From assembly GCA_964489015.1 (NCBI GenBank), contig CAZAXD010000010.1, positions 1 through 56,972 on the forward strand: a DNA stretch of 56,972 nt, written 5' to 3'. This document shows positions 33,958 through 43,038 of this stretch, piece after piece. The notes below the pieces were generated by a model that had not been told where the DNA came from, made no database searches, and saw only the letters and a program-made list of their open reading frames with translations. The stretch is from JAPYWM01 sp964489015 (lineage in GTDB: Bacteria; Bacteroidota; Bacteroidia; SpSt-205). A program made the translations under genes and the position numbers. Every line of letters begins with the position of its first letter. Within the stretch, counting starts at the first letter, position 1.

Positions 33958-35740
33958 GGAGATACGCAAAAAGTTTTTCCGCTCGTTTGGCACCCACGAC
34001 CTGGACTAGGTCCTCCAGGGATGCTTGCTGCATACGCTCTAGCGACCCAAAGCGATCCAAAAGCCGTTCGGCCAAGGCAGGACCAATCCCCGGAATAGCC
34101 AGCAGTCGGCTCTGCAAGACCGCAGCCTCACGCCGAGCCCGATGAAAGCCTACCGCTGTTTGGTGTGTCTCATCCCGAATCGCTTGTAGTAAGCGCAGCA
34201 CCGCGTCATGGCGGGGCAGGTGGATCGGCTCAGACCGTCCCACGACAAAAAGCTCCTCCTTCTTTTTAGCCAAAGCAAAGGTGGGCACCTGAAGCCCCAA
34301 GCTCTGCAAAACTTCGACTGCAGCCTGCAGTTGTCCTTTTCCGCCGTCTATAAGCAGCAGATCGGGTAAAGTCTCTCCATACGCCAGGCGCTTCTGGTAC
34401 CGCCTAAGAATAGTGCGGCGCATGGCCTCGTAATCATCGCCTATCGTAAGGCCCTCTTGAATATACCGCCTATAAGCAGGCCGATACGGTCGCCCATCCA
34501 AAAAGACCACCACAGCCGAAACGAGATGCGACCCCTGCAAATGCGAATTATCAATACACTCGATCCGTCGGGGTAAAGTCGGTAGGTCTAGCAGCCGCTG
34601 CAAGGCTTGAAGCACCTCGCGAGCGGGTGCGCCCTGCTTATCCCAGAAAGCTTGCTTCTGCTCAAGTAGGGTAAAGGCTGTCTGTCGACACATCTGTGCC
34701 AAGCGCGTCCAGGGCTCTTCTTGTGGCAGCGCATAGCTCCACTCGTAGCTCTCTGGCAAAGGCCGCTCCACAGGCCAGCCATCTACCCAGACCGTGGGCG
34801 CTAAATGTCCCCGCGCCGCTAAGATGCGGCCTACACTCTGCTCTAGCACCTCCTCCGGATCGACCTCCCATGCCTTAGCTGAAACTTGCCACACATGACT
34901 CGCAACGATACGACCATGCGCTATCGATAAATGATGGATGACCGCTACCCGACTTCCTGCTACGATGCTCAGCATCTCCGCATCCCCTAAGCGCTCATCC
35001 ACTACCAGGCTCTCGCGCTGATGATGACGAAGCTGATCTAGATGCTGACGCAAAGCATGGGCCTCTTCAAAGGCAAGCTGCGTTACCGCCTCCCTAATCC
35101 GCGCTTCTATCACCGCTGTCGCCTCCTCCCATCGCCCTGACAAGATAGACCGAATCTGCGCTATCATGTCCAGGTACGCCGCCTGACTCTGCCGACCGAT
35201 GCAAGGCGCCTTACAAGTTTTGAGATAAGCCCGTACACAAGGGCGATACCGACCCGCCTCTACCCCGGCCGGGTCCAGCTCTAAGTCGCAGTCCCGCAGC
35301 CCATACACCTCCCGAAACAAGCGCATATAGCTACGCGCCACCCCTCCCCATGGAAACGGCCCAAAGTACTGCCCCGCCTGCACCCGCTGCCGTACAAAAA
35401 GTACTCGCGGATACGGTTCCTCCGTGATACAGATCGAGGGGTAGGTCTTTCCATCCTTGAGTAGGACGTTGAAGCGCGGCTGATAAGTCTTGATAAGATT
35501 ATTCTCCAAAAGCAGCGCGTCCCATTCACTCTCGGTCACGACCCATTCCAAATCTTTGGCCCGCTCGACGAGGAGACGGGTTTTGTAATCACACTGTGGA
35601 TCTTTCGCCCGCTGAAAGTAAGACAAGACGCGCCGCCGCAGATTGCGCGCCTTCCCCACATAGAGCACCTCCCCACCACTCCCCATGAACTTGTATACTC
35701 CAGGTACTTCAGGTATGTTATCCAAGCTGACCACTGGCAC
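33950..35740 (-). CDS. uvrC: UvrABC system protein C
   Basis: UvrC makes the two incisions of nucleotide excision repair. The N-terminal GIY-YIG nuclease is at residues 14-45 (GVYKFMGSG...YVGKARNLRRR). The middle has the UvrB-binding Cys region and UVR-like helix (IEARIREAVTQLAFEEAHALRQHLDQL), the C-terminal RNase-H-like nuclease begins RIECIDNSHLQGSHLVSAVVVF, and a helix-hairpin-helix (LLAIPGIGPALAERLL) closes it. The 596-residue length is standard. The frame starts with GTG at 35740, and the gene is transcribed divergently from the first T9SS protein gene. Confidence 0.96.
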   Translation of the reverse strand: MPVVSLDNIPEVPGVYKFMGSGGEVLYVGKARNLRRRVLSYFQRAKDPQCDYKTRLLVERAKDLEWVVTESEWDALLLENNLIKTYQPRFNVLLKDGKTYPSICITEEPYPRVLFVRQRVQAGQYFGPFPWGGVARSYMRLFREVYGLRDCDLELDPAGVEAGRYRPCVRAYLKTCKAPCIGRQSQAAYLDMIAQIRSILSGRWEEATAVIEARIREAVTQLAFEEAHALRQHLDQLRHHQRESLVVDERLGDAEMLSIVAGSRVAVIHHLSIAHGRIVASHVWQVSAKAWEVDPEEVLEQSVGRILAARGHLAPTVWVDGWPVERPLPESYEWSYALPQEEPWTRLAQMCRQTAFTLLEQKQAFWDKQGAPAREVLQALQRLLDLPTLPRRIECIDNSHLQGSHLVSAVVVFLDGRPYRPAYRRYIQEGLTIGDDYEAMRRTILRRYQKRLAYGETLPDLLLIDGGKGQLQAAVEVLQSLGLQVPTFALAKKKEELFVVGRSEPIHLPRHDAVLRLLQAIRDETHQTAVGFHRARREAAVLQSRLLAIPGIGPALAERLLDRFGSLERMQQASLEDLVQVVGAKRAEKLFAYLHG

Positions 35741-35836
35741 CGCTAAAATAACAATTTAGCCCCTTCTTTAAGCCACTCAGGCCCCTTTCTCAGCGGTTAC
35801 CTAATCGCAATACTTAGGTTTACGAAAGTAAATACC

Positions 35837-35844
35837 TAATTTTG
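35837..35844 (+). promoter_or_regulatory. TAnnTTTG -7 box of the first T9SS protein gene
   Basis: TAATTTTG contains the only TTG that could start the gene at 35842. If the box is functional, transcription begins after that codon. Confidence 0.55.
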
Positions 35845-38547
35845 GCCATAGCCTCCCTACTTAGACTACTTGGGATTACCATTGTATTAGGCTTAACTCT
35901 GCCGCAGATTAGTCACGCAACCCACATCATGGGCGGCGAAATTGAACTCATTTGCGTCAATGGCAGTACCAATCCGCCCACCTACCGGATCCGAGTGCGG
36001 ATTTTTCGGGACTGCTCTGGCATCTCCCAGCCGAGCACGATTACCGTGCACTATCAATCTTCTAGCTGCAACGTAAACCAGACCGTAACCCTCAATCGCA
36101 TTAGCACGACCGACTTCACACCGGTGTGCCCAGGCCAGCAGAGCCGCTGTGCTAACGCAAGCTCCTCCAACCCCGGCTGGGAAGAACACGTTTATGAAAG
36201 CGGCAATATCACCCTCCAGGCCTGCACCGACTGGATTATCTCGACCACGGATTGCTGCCGTAATAGTGGTATCACGACCGGCTCGAATGATCAGGATTTT
36301 TTCCTGTACATTAAGGTCAATACCCAGGCCGCCCCTTGCAACAATTCTCCCCGCTACACCAATCGCCCCGCCGCCCTGCAGTGCAATAATCAGAACTTCT
36401 GCTTCAACCCAGGCGTATTTGATCCAGACGGAGATCAGCTCGTTTTCCGCCTAACCGAATGCCGCAGCACAGACGTCAATACGCCCGTTACCTACAACGC
36501 CACCTGTAACGGCCAGTGCAGCGGTACCAATCCCCTCCCCACCAGCAGCGGCACCAGCATCAATGCTACCAACGGCACCGTCTGCCTCGCCCCCAATAAC
36601 ACCGCCATCGGCCCCATCTGCATCCTCATCGAAGAGTGGCGCGGCACCAACAAAATCGGGGAGTACCTGCGCGACATGCAGTTCTGGATCCAAAACTGCA
36701 CCGGCAATCCCCCCCAAGCTAGCGCCATTAACGGCACCCTCTTCGCTAATCCCTACAATCCTTCCAATTCCAACACCTACACCTATGTAACCTGTGTAGG
36801 CCAGAATTTTTGCTTTACCATCAACTTTCGAGATCCGGACAATAATCCCGTCAACGTCCTTCCGCCAAGCAACCTGCCCAGCGGCGCTAGCTGGTCTATT
36901 ACAGGCAATGGTACCACCAACGCAACGGGTCAAGTGTGCTGGACCCCCACTACCACCGGCACTTACAATTTCACCGTTACTGTACGGGATAACCAGTGTC
37001 CCGTCAACCGGGAAAATACCTACGGCTATACCATCCGCGTCGAGCCTGCTGTCGCCCCGCAGCCTGTCTCCTTCACTTACCAATGCGGCGCTAATACCGT
37101 GATTGTCAACTTTGATCGGCCGGTCCGCTGTAACACCATTGCCGCGAATGGCAGCGACTTTCAGTTTACAGCGCCGGGAGGAGCACCTACTATTACAGGC
37201 GCTAGCGGCATTGGCTGCGGCGCTGGCGGCGCCACGACCCAGATCCAACTCACCTTAGGCGGCTCCCTCACCCCCGGCACTACCTACACCCTTCGCATTC
37301 GCAGCGGCACCGACGGTAATACCCTCTGTGGCGTCTGCGCCGGCGCGAGTTCCTGCATTCCTAACCTCTCTGACTTCAACATTCCTGTCCCGCCCTCCAC
37401 CGGCGGCGTTAGCATTACCCCCAATAGTGCCACCATCTGCCGCGGCGAGCGCGTCACCCTCACCGCCAACCCTAGCCTCACTCCGACCCTGTATGAGTGG
37501 TTTGCGAACAGCACCTGCAGCGGAACCCCCTTTGCCTCGGGGCCTACCCTCAACCAAATCACCGTCCAGCCTACAACTACAACCACCTACTGCGTGCGAG
37601 TGACCTTTGGTGGGGGGTGCGGAACCGCTACCGCCACGTCTTCTATCACGGTCAACCGCGCCCCTACGGCTTGCTTCAACTACTTGCCTAACCCCTTCTG
37701 CGCTGGTCAGACCGTCACCCTGAACCCCTCCTGCTCCCAGTATGTGCGCAGCTGCGGCGGATTGTGCGTTATAGCCTGCGATAATAACAGCCAGTGTGGC
37801 CTTTTTATTACATGCCAAGCAGCAGCGTGTGGTCACTTTAGTTACTGGCTCTTAGATGTGAATCCATACTTCCAAGCGCAAGGGCCGGGAGCCAGTTCAC
37901 TCAATCCCCTTAACGTGACCTTCCCAGCCCCGGGAGAGTACACGGTACAATTTACGCTGTGCGATCCTTTCCAGAGCTGCTGTCACACGTTTAGCCGCAA
38001 CTTCACAGTGACTTGCGTGCTCTCAAACAATGACGTACAACTGCAGGTAGCCCGCCAAGGCACCGGGGCCTACCTACAGTGGGCGGTCAACCAGAGCGAT
38101 CCAGCCCAGCACTTCATCATCCAGCGGCGGCTGGTGACGGAGTCGAGCTTTTTAGACATAGCCACGGTAGAGGGCGCCACCTACGCCTATCTCGATGAGC
38201 GGCTAGCGCCGGGCACGTATTTGTATCGGGTCGTGCAGGTCCTCCCGACCGGCGCCCGCTTAGAGAGCAACCCCGCTGAGGTGGTGATCCACCCCTCGTC
38301 TGAGGTAGCTATTTACGTGCCGCGCACAACGGCCACGCTGGGTGAGGCTTTGCCGGTGAGTTGGATCGTCGATCAGGGGCCTGTCCAGCTAGCGCTCTAT
38401 GAGGCGAGCGGTCGCCTCGTGGCAGAGCATAGCGCTAGCCAGCCCGAGAGCAGCTGGCTCATTCCTAGCCCGACGACTAGCGGCCTCTATCTCCTGACCA
38501 TCTCCGTAGGCGGCAGCCAGCATACTTATCGCCTCCTCTGGCTCTGA
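35842..38547 (+). CDS. secreted T9SS protein with ATHIMGGE motif
   Basis: A signal peptide ends ISHA and is followed by THIMGGEIELICVNG, the start I know from Bacteroidota surface proteins of the gliding/T9SS group. The body of about 890 residues is Cys-rich, with Ig-like or PKD-like modules (for example near 330-400 and 540-610), and ends in a C-terminal domain (SSEVAIYVPRTTATLGEALPVSW...) that fits a T9SS sorting domain. It is probably exported across the outer membrane and displayed on the cell. The start is unclear: TTG 35842 lies inside the -7 box, while ATA 35848 lies 3 bases after it. Two hairpins follow the stop. Confidence 0.82.
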   Translation: MAIASLLRLLGITIVLGLTLPQISHATHIMGGEIELICVNGSTNPPTYRIRVRIFRDCSGISQPSTITVHYQSSSCNVNQTVTLNRISTTDFTPVCPGQQSRCANASSSNPGWEEHVYESGNITLQACTDWIISTTDCCRNSGITTGSNDQDFFLYIKVNTQAAPCNNSPRYTNRPAALQCNNQNFCFNPGVFDPDGDQLVFRLTECRSTDVNTPVTYNATCNGQCSGTNPLPTSSGTSINATNGTVCLAPNNTAIGPICILIEEWRGTNKIGEYLRDMQFWIQNCTGNPPQASAINGTLFANPYNPSNSNTYTYVTCVGQNFCFTINFRDPDNNPVNVLPPSNLPSGASWSITGNGTTNATGQVCWTPTTTGTYNFTVTVRDNQCPVNRENTYGYTIRVEPAVAPQPVSFTYQCGANTVIVNFDRPVRCNTIAANGSDFQFTAPGGAPTITGASGIGCGAGGATTQIQLTLGGSLTPGTTYTLRIRSGTDGNTLCGVCAGASSCIPNLSDFNIPVPPSTGGVSITPNSATICRGERVTLTANPSLTPTLYEWFANSTCSGTPFASGPTLNQITVQPTTTTTYCVRVTFGGGCGTATATSSITVNRAPTACFNYLPNPFCAGQTVTLNPSCSQYVRSCGGLCVIACDNNSQCGLFITCQAAACGHFSYWLLDVNPYFQAQGPGASSLNPLNVTFPAPGEYTVQFTLCDPFQSCCHTFSRNFTVTCVLSNNDVQLQVARQGTGAYLQWAVNQSDPAQHFIIQRRLVTESSFLDIATVEGATYAYLDERLAPGTYLYRVVQVLPTGARLESNPAEVVIHPSSEVAIYVPRTTATLGEALPVSWIVDQGPVQLALYEASGRLVAEHSASQPESSWLIPSPTTSGLYLLTISVGGSQHTYRLLWL

Positions 38548-38570
38548 TACCCTTTACCCCGTAGGAGAGG

Positions 38571-38619
38571 CAGCCCTGTACCAGCTCGGGTACGGGGCTG
38601 TGTCTTTTGAGAGACACAG
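38571..38619 (+). terminator. two overlapping hairpins after the first T9SS gene
   Basis: CAGCCCTGTACC (38571-38582) pairs with GGTACGGGGCTG (38589-38600) with one G-T pair. CTGTGTCT (38598-38605) pairs with AGACACAG (38612-38619). They share bases 38598-38600, so they compete. There is no T-tract, so termination strength is uncertain. Confidence 0.5.
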
Positions 38620-38756
38620 GCCAGGCTGCGACCTCTACGCTAATCTCAAAAAAACTACTGCATTTTGGCCATAGGTCCACTTCTTGACCATGTTCTTCAG
38701 GATGCCGCGTTTAGGTTTAGTGAGCCTCCGAATGCATGGCATATATTTTGCCACCT

Positions 38757-41504
38757 ATGCCCAGCGATATGAGACCCTTTCTCAAAACTTTTGGTTTGCT
38801 AGCAGTAGGACTAGCTTGGGCGCAAGCGCCCTGGACAAACTGGAACGTTTACCGAGACAGCACAGGCGGCGGTCAGAGCCCCGTTACAGGCCAGGCAGTA
38901 TGCACCTCAGACACCTTTTGGCTCATTGTAGACACTACGGGCATGGGCAGCGCTGGCATTACAGGCTGGAATTGGAGTTTTAGCGGGCCCACCCCCCAAT
39001 TGGTTTATTGTCAGGGTAGTGGATGTCCTAGCACCCTCCCAGACTACTTCCCGTATCCTGGTGGGATAGACACCAAGGTTATCCTAGGTGTGCGGCATAT
39101 GTTTGGCGGCGCTACGATGGCTTACATGCTAAAGGTCTACTATGCCAATGGGGACTCCGCTATCGTAAGCAAGAGTTTCGTACTCAAAGGAACTCCTAAC
39201 GGTAACATCAATGCCCCTTCCAGCGCTTGCGCCGGCAGTAGTGTTCTAATCAATGTACAGCTTCCCGCTAGCTATCCCGTAGATAGCTTCAAAGTGACGG
39301 ACGGCTCTACTACTATAGCCAATCAGCAAAGCTTTTATTGGACTATGCCCTCTGGTTCAGGATCGCTGACGCTGACTCTAACGGTTTACAACTGCGGAAG
39401 TACTTACACCCATAATCACGTGATCAACTACTTTGCTATGGCCCCTAGTAGTGGCCCTACTATTAGTGTTAATAATCCCTTAGGAAGCCCCTGTCCTACG
39501 AGTGCTCGTATGCTTTTCCCCGCTAACTCTCTCCCCCCAGGTTATACCAGCTTTGTCTGGAAAGTAAACGGTAACTCGATAGATCCTAATAGCACCCTGC
39601 ACCCTCAAAATATGCAGTGGAATCCGCCTGGACCTGGTTCTTACACTATCTCTTATGAGGCCACTTATCCGTGCGGCACGGTGAGCAACACCCTAAACTA
39701 TACCATAAATCCTGCCTCTACCCCTAGCTGGCAGAGCGTCTATGCGCCTCCTAGTTACTGCCTAGGCACCTCTGCCTTGCTACAGGCATGGGCCGGCCCC
39801 GGCCTGTACAACTGGGATATAGGAAATGATGGCTCTATTGAGGCAATCAATTCGGGCATTTACTCCGGCACTTTTTCCAGCGTACCTGTTACCATCAAGG
39901 TAAGCTACAACAACGGCTGCGGAGGGACATTGGACACGGTCTTCACTTGGAATCCCACTAGCGGCAGTGTGAGTGGTGCCGCTACCATAAACTACAGTAA
40001 CAGTATCCCTATCTGCGCCAGCAGTGCGCTGCCTGTCAGTTTAAGGGTATATGACTTCCCTGTAGATTCCATTCGAAACGTAGAGTGGAGCTGGGATAAT
40101 GTCACATGGAGCGCCTCAGCGGGCCTTGATACGACACTCACCGTGCCTGCTGGCGCTGGACCGTGGACGCTTTACTGCCGCTTTACAGCGAATTCGCCTG
40201 CTGCTTGCTTGACACCGCCTAGCTCGCCCGTGAGCCTGTCTGTCTCTGCGTCTCCCGCTTCTGTCTCCTTCACACAGGTGGGCTATCCCTGTACCAATAG
40301 CGGCGGTACTATCAAGCTAGTCCCCTCTACCAGCGCAGATTCATTACACTACTACCTACCTAATGGCACTATCCTCGCCCGCGGCCCTAATGACACTCTA
40401 ACGCTCTCTATCCCATCAGGCACCTCCAGTTATGTTCTTAATGTAAAAGCTTTCTCTACCTGCGGCGTAGTCTGGGGAAGTTATGGGGTGCAATTCAACC
40501 CTAGTCTCGTCCTTATGCACAACCCAAGCCCAGTAACAATCTGCGCGGGCATCCCTACCGCTTCCATAAGTGGTAATTTTTCGGGAGGGATACCCGATTC
40601 AATTGTCTTATACTTAGGCAGCCAACGCGCTTATGCTGATGTCTTTTCTTCTTCATTTTCATTTGATGGGGATATAGCCGTCCCCTCTACCCCTGGCTTG
40701 TACCCTGTAACGATAGTAGCTTATAGCTGTGGAGGCAACGACACGGTCATCACTACCTTACAGGTGATTAGCAGCACTAATGCAAAGGCTTTCTTCACGG
40801 CACCTAAGAGCGGCTGTGTAGGCCAACCTATTCAGTTTGTGCGACCTAGCGGCTCGCAGGGGCTCCTTTCAGCTACCTGGGCTTTCGGGGATGGGACTTT
40901 CCTGACAGACGCAGCTGCTACTCTAACCCATATCTATAGCCAGCCAGGGGTCTACTTTGTGTTTCATAATTTGCAGAGCATCGACTGCGGCTCTTCTCAG
41001 CACTCGCAAGCTATCCGCATCTACGCGACAGCCCCTACAATTAGTGGCCTAACGGTGACGCCCTCTGGGCTCACAATCACTTACAGCGCTTCGGTAACGG
41101 ACTATGACACAGTTTACTGGACCTTTGGCGATGGCAATCAAGCCGGCGGTCTTAGCGGTACTCACACCTATGCTGCAACCGGTAGCTATACCATCACCGT
41201 ATACGCTATCAATGGCTGCGACACGACCACGCAGTCTCAGTCGCTTGTTGTAAGCGGGCTAGGCTTAGCCTCCCCTGCTACGTGGGTGTTGTATCCCAAT
41301 CCGACCCGTAGCGAGCTTTACATAGGCGCCGCTCAGCCAGAGCCTGCTACTTTGACGATCTTCGACCTAACCGGTCGGGCGGTTTATAGCGGCTCACTGA
41401 CTAACTACCCGGCCCGTGTGACTCTAAGCCTGCCAGCTGGCCTGTACAGCGCCCAAATCCGCTCTGCTACCACCACCTTCACCACCAGGCTAGTGATTGA
41501 ATAA
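38757..41504 (+). CDS. secreted PKD-repeat protein with T9SS C-terminal domain
   Basis: From ATG 38757 or ATG 38769 (MRPFLKTFGLLAVGLAWAQAP) there is a clear signal peptide. The body of about 800 residues is built of Ig/PKD-like modules; late ones read ATWAFGDGTFLTDAAATLTHIYSQPGVYFV and VYWTFGDGNQAGG...HTYAATGSYTI, with the GDG and tyrosine spacing of PKD domains. The last about 75 residues (YPNPTRSELYIG, LTIFDLTGRAVYSG, GLYSAQIRS, TTRLVIE) are a canonical type A T9SS sorting domain. It would be a cell-surface or released adhesin-like protein. 38757 is used because a TATATTTTG element ends 6 bases upstream. Confidence 0.85.
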   Translation: MPSDMRPFLKTFGLLAVGLAWAQAPWTNWNVYRDSTGGGQSPVTGQAVCTSDTFWLIVDTTGMGSAGITGWNWSFSGPTPQLVYCQGSGCPSTLPDYFPYPGGIDTKVILGVRHMFGGATMAYMLKVYYANGDSAIVSKSFVLKGTPNGNINAPSSACAGSSVLINVQLPASYPVDSFKVTDGSTTIANQQSFYWTMPSGSGSLTLTLTVYNCGSTYTHNHVINYFAMAPSSGPTISVNNPLGSPCPTSARMLFPANSLPPGYTSFVWKVNGNSIDPNSTLHPQNMQWNPPGPGSYTISYEATYPCGTVSNTLNYTINPASTPSWQSVYAPPSYCLGTSALLQAWAGPGLYNWDIGNDGSIEAINSGIYSGTFSSVPVTIKVSYNNGCGGTLDTVFTWNPTSGSVSGAATINYSNSIPICASSALPVSLRVYDFPVDSIRNVEWSWDNVTWSASAGLDTTLTVPAGAGPWTLYCRFTANSPAACLTPPSSPVSLSVSASPASVSFTQVGYPCTNSGGTIKLVPSTSADSLHYYLPNGTILARGPNDTLTLSIPSGTSSYVLNVKAFSTCGVVWGSYGVQFNPSLVLMHNPSPVTICAGIPTASISGNFSGGIPDSIVLYLGSQRAYADVFSSSFSFDGDIAVPSTPGLYPVTIVAYSCGGNDTVITTLQVISSTNAKAFFTAPKSGCVGQPIQFVRPSGSQGLLSATWAFGDGTFLTDAAATLTHIYSQPGVYFVFHNLQSIDCGSSQHSQAIRIYATAPTISGLTVTPSGLTITYSASVTDYDTVYWTFGDGNQAGGLSGTHTYAATGSYTITVYAINGCDTTTQSQSLVVSGLGLASPATWVLYPNPTRSELYIGAAQPEPATLTIFDLTGRAVYSGSLTNYPARVTLSLPAGLYSAQIRSATTTFTTRLVIE

Positions 41505-41521
41505 AGCGTTCAGCCTCACTC

Positions 41522-41551
41522 AGGGGGCAGGTCCACGCCTGCCCCCTTTTT
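41522..41551 (+). terminator. strong intrinsic terminator after the second T9SS gene
   Basis: AGGGGGCAGG (41522-41531) and CCTGCCCCCT (41538-41547) form a perfect 10-bp stem followed by a T-run. It lies between the converging T9SS gene and gmhA; the T-run favours the + strand. Confidence 0.9.
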
Positions 41552-42133
41552 CTATTTCTTCCCAAAAAGCTCGGCCTCTACCAAAGCGCAGACCGTATGC
41601 CCGATTAGCATATGCGCCTCCTGAATCCGAGGCGTGTCTTTGGAAGGAACGCAAATAAGGTAGTCACACCGTCCCGCCATCTTACCTCCGCCCTCACCCG
41701 TGAGGCCCACCGTGATTAGGCCCATGTCCTTAGCCACTTCCAAAGCCCTTAGCACATTAGGCGAATTACCGCTCGTCGACATAGCCCATAGCATGTCCCC
41801 TTTTTGGCCCATGCCCCGCAGTAACCGAGCAAAGACCTCATCATAGCTGTAATCATTAGCCACAGCGGTTAGAAAAGAGGTATTGACATGGAGCGCTTCT
41901 GCTGGCAAGGGCGGCCGATCAAAGTAAAATCGGCCCGACAACTCTGCCGCTAAGTGCTGCGCGTCGGCAGCACTGCCACCATTGCCGCAGAAGTACACCC
42001 GCCTACCCCTCCGAAATACGGCTACCATCTGCTGAACTACTTCCTCGACAAGGCCCATGAGGTCCGCTCGAATGAGGATCGCTTGCTTCACCACTATGGA
42101 GGCTTGAAAGGTCTCTCGAATCGCCTCTAGCAT
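41552..42133 (-). CDS. gmhA: sedoheptulose-7-phosphate isomerase (SIS domain)
   Basis: GmhA converts sedoheptulose 7-phosphate into D-glycero-D-manno-heptose 7-phosphate for the LPS inner core. The SIS domain shows FCGNGGSAADAQHLAAEL, SGRFYFDRPPLPAEAL, MSTSGNSPNVLRAL and a C-terminal DTPRIQEAHMLIGH helix with the active-site Glu and His. The 193-residue length fits. A TACCTTTA box lies 4 bases before the ATG. It diverges from the DCC protein gene, with 36 bases between the starts. Confidence 0.92.
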   Translation of the reverse strand: MLEAIRETFQASIVVKQAILIRADLMGLVEEVVQQMVAVFRRGRRVYFCGNGGSAADAQHLAAELSGRFYFDRPPLPAEALHVNTSFLTAVANDYSYDEVFARLLRGMGQKGDMLWAMSTSGNSPNVLRALEVAKDMGLITVGLTGEGGGKMAGRCDYLICVPSKDTPRIQEAHMLIGHTVCALVEAELFGKK

Positions 42134-42137
42134 GCTC

Positions 42138-42145
42138 TAAAGGTA
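42138..42145 (-). promoter_or_regulatory. near-consensus -7 box of gmhA
   Basis: TACCTTTA on the minus strand differs at the last base from TAnnTTTG and ends 4 bases before the gmhA ATG. Confidence 0.5.
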
Positions 42146-42169
42146 GGGCGAATTTTGTTATGCTTCTTC

Positions 42170-42514
42170 ATGCAAGCCCGCTTGTACTATGAGAAGACCT
42201 GCTCCACCTGCAAACGCTTAGCCGAGTGGGTTTATCGAAAAGCACCGCCCGGCAGCTTAGAGCTAGTGCCGACTGATTACACCGATCCTACGCATCTACC
42301 GCTTCCAGTCTACTCGGCCTTTGTCGTACGAGAGGGCCAGATTTATGCGTCTAGTGATGCGATCCTGGAATCCCTTCGGCTAGCGGGTTACGGTCCTTTG
42401 GCCAAGGTTCTTTCTTGGATCCCGCAGGGATGGCGTGACAACCTATATCGCCGGTTTGCAGTGGGCCGAACCTGTGCGCTAAAGAGCGCCTCTGGTCCTA
42501 ATCGATGTCGATAG
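42170..42514 (+). CDS. DCC-family thiol-disulfide oxidoreductase-like protein
   Basis: This 114-residue protein resembles the DUF393/DCC family. The thioredoxin-like start LYYEKTCSTCKRLAEWVYR has a CxxC pair (Cys11 and Cys14), and the middle has VREGQIYASSDAILESLRLAG with the C-terminal pattern LSWIPQGWRDNLYRRFAVGRTC. The first DCC residue is replaced by a Lys-Thr context, so it is a divergent member. ATG 42170 is preferred; a TTG at 42155 would precede it but lies inside a GAATTTTG element that looks like a promoter. It is 14 bases before purE. Confidence 0.7.
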   Translation: MQARLYYEKTCSTCKRLAEWVYRKAPPGSLELVPTDYTDPTHLPLPVYSAFVVREGQIYASSDAILESLRLAGYGPLAKVLSWIPQGWRDNLYRRFAVGRTCALKSASGPNRCR

Positions 42515-42528
42515 CCTACCTTTAGGGC

Positions 42529-43038
42529 ATGACCCCACTCGTCGGTGTCGTGATGGGTAGCGCTTCCGATGCAGCGATTATGCAAGCGGCTAAGCAGGTA
42601 CTTACGGATTTTGGCGTCCCGTACGAATTTAGCATCGTATCGGCCCATCGCACACCGGATCGGCTTTTCAGATATGGACAAATGGCAGCGGACCGGGGCC
42701 TGAAGGTTATCATTGCTGGGGCAGGCGGCGCCGCGCACTTACCGGGCATGTTAGCCTCAGTCACCCCTTTGCCGGTTATTGGCGTACCTATTCGAAGTAG
42801 TCAATCGCTGGCCGGTCTAGATTCGCTCCTCTCTATCGTGCAAATGCCTAAGGGCGTCCCTGTCGCGACCGTGGCCATCGACAACGCTGCCAATGCGGCT
42901 CTACTGGCTATTCGGATCTTAGCACTGTCTGATAATACACTGGCTGAGCGTCTAATGGCTTATCAACGGCAGCTTAGCCAGGAAGCCTTAGCGCCTCTAC
43001 AAGCGCCAGAGAGTCCCTTTGATGCGCCCGATTTATGA
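42529..43038 (+). CDS. purE: N5-carboxyaminoimidazole ribonucleotide mutase
   Basis: PurE rearranges N5-CAIR to CAIR in purine synthesis. Class I features are VVMGSASDAAIM near residues 7-18, VSAHRTPDRLF with the catalytic His at about 41, and AGAGGAAHLPGMLAS. The 169-residue length is typical; the C-terminal tail is Pro-rich. It is followed by msrA with a 4-base overlap. No purK is in the window. Confidence 0.95.
   Translation: MTPLVGVVMGSASDAAIMQAAKQVLTDFGVPYEFSIVSAHRTPDRLFRYGQMAADRGLKVIIAGAGGAAHLPGMLASVTPLPVIGVPIRSSQSLAGLDSLLSIVQMPKGVPVATVAIDNAANAALLAIRILALSDNTLAERLMAYQRQLSQEALAPLQAPESPFDAPDL

Noticed and set aside
36451..37248. Open frame of 265 codons antisense to the first T9SS gene
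   Set aside because: It has low-complexity Ala/Gly/Val translation and no signal or motif, and it mirrors a Thr/Asn/Pro-rich gene whose complementary codons rarely give stops.
37255..37836. Open frame of 193 codons antisense to the same gene
   Set aside because: Same reasons as the neighbouring antisense frame; the sense strand has a signal peptide and T9SS domain.
35839..38673. Shared 13-mer upstream of both T9SS genes
   Set aside because: A 13-base repeat is not significant in a window of this size, although its position near both genes is curious.
38671..38772. Small open frame from ATA 38671 overlapping the second T9SS start with ATGA
   Set aside because: The 33-residue translation has no recognisable features; it is only of interest because the preceding 13-base ATTTTGGCCATAG also occurs at 35839, and a chance match of that length is expected in 57 kb.
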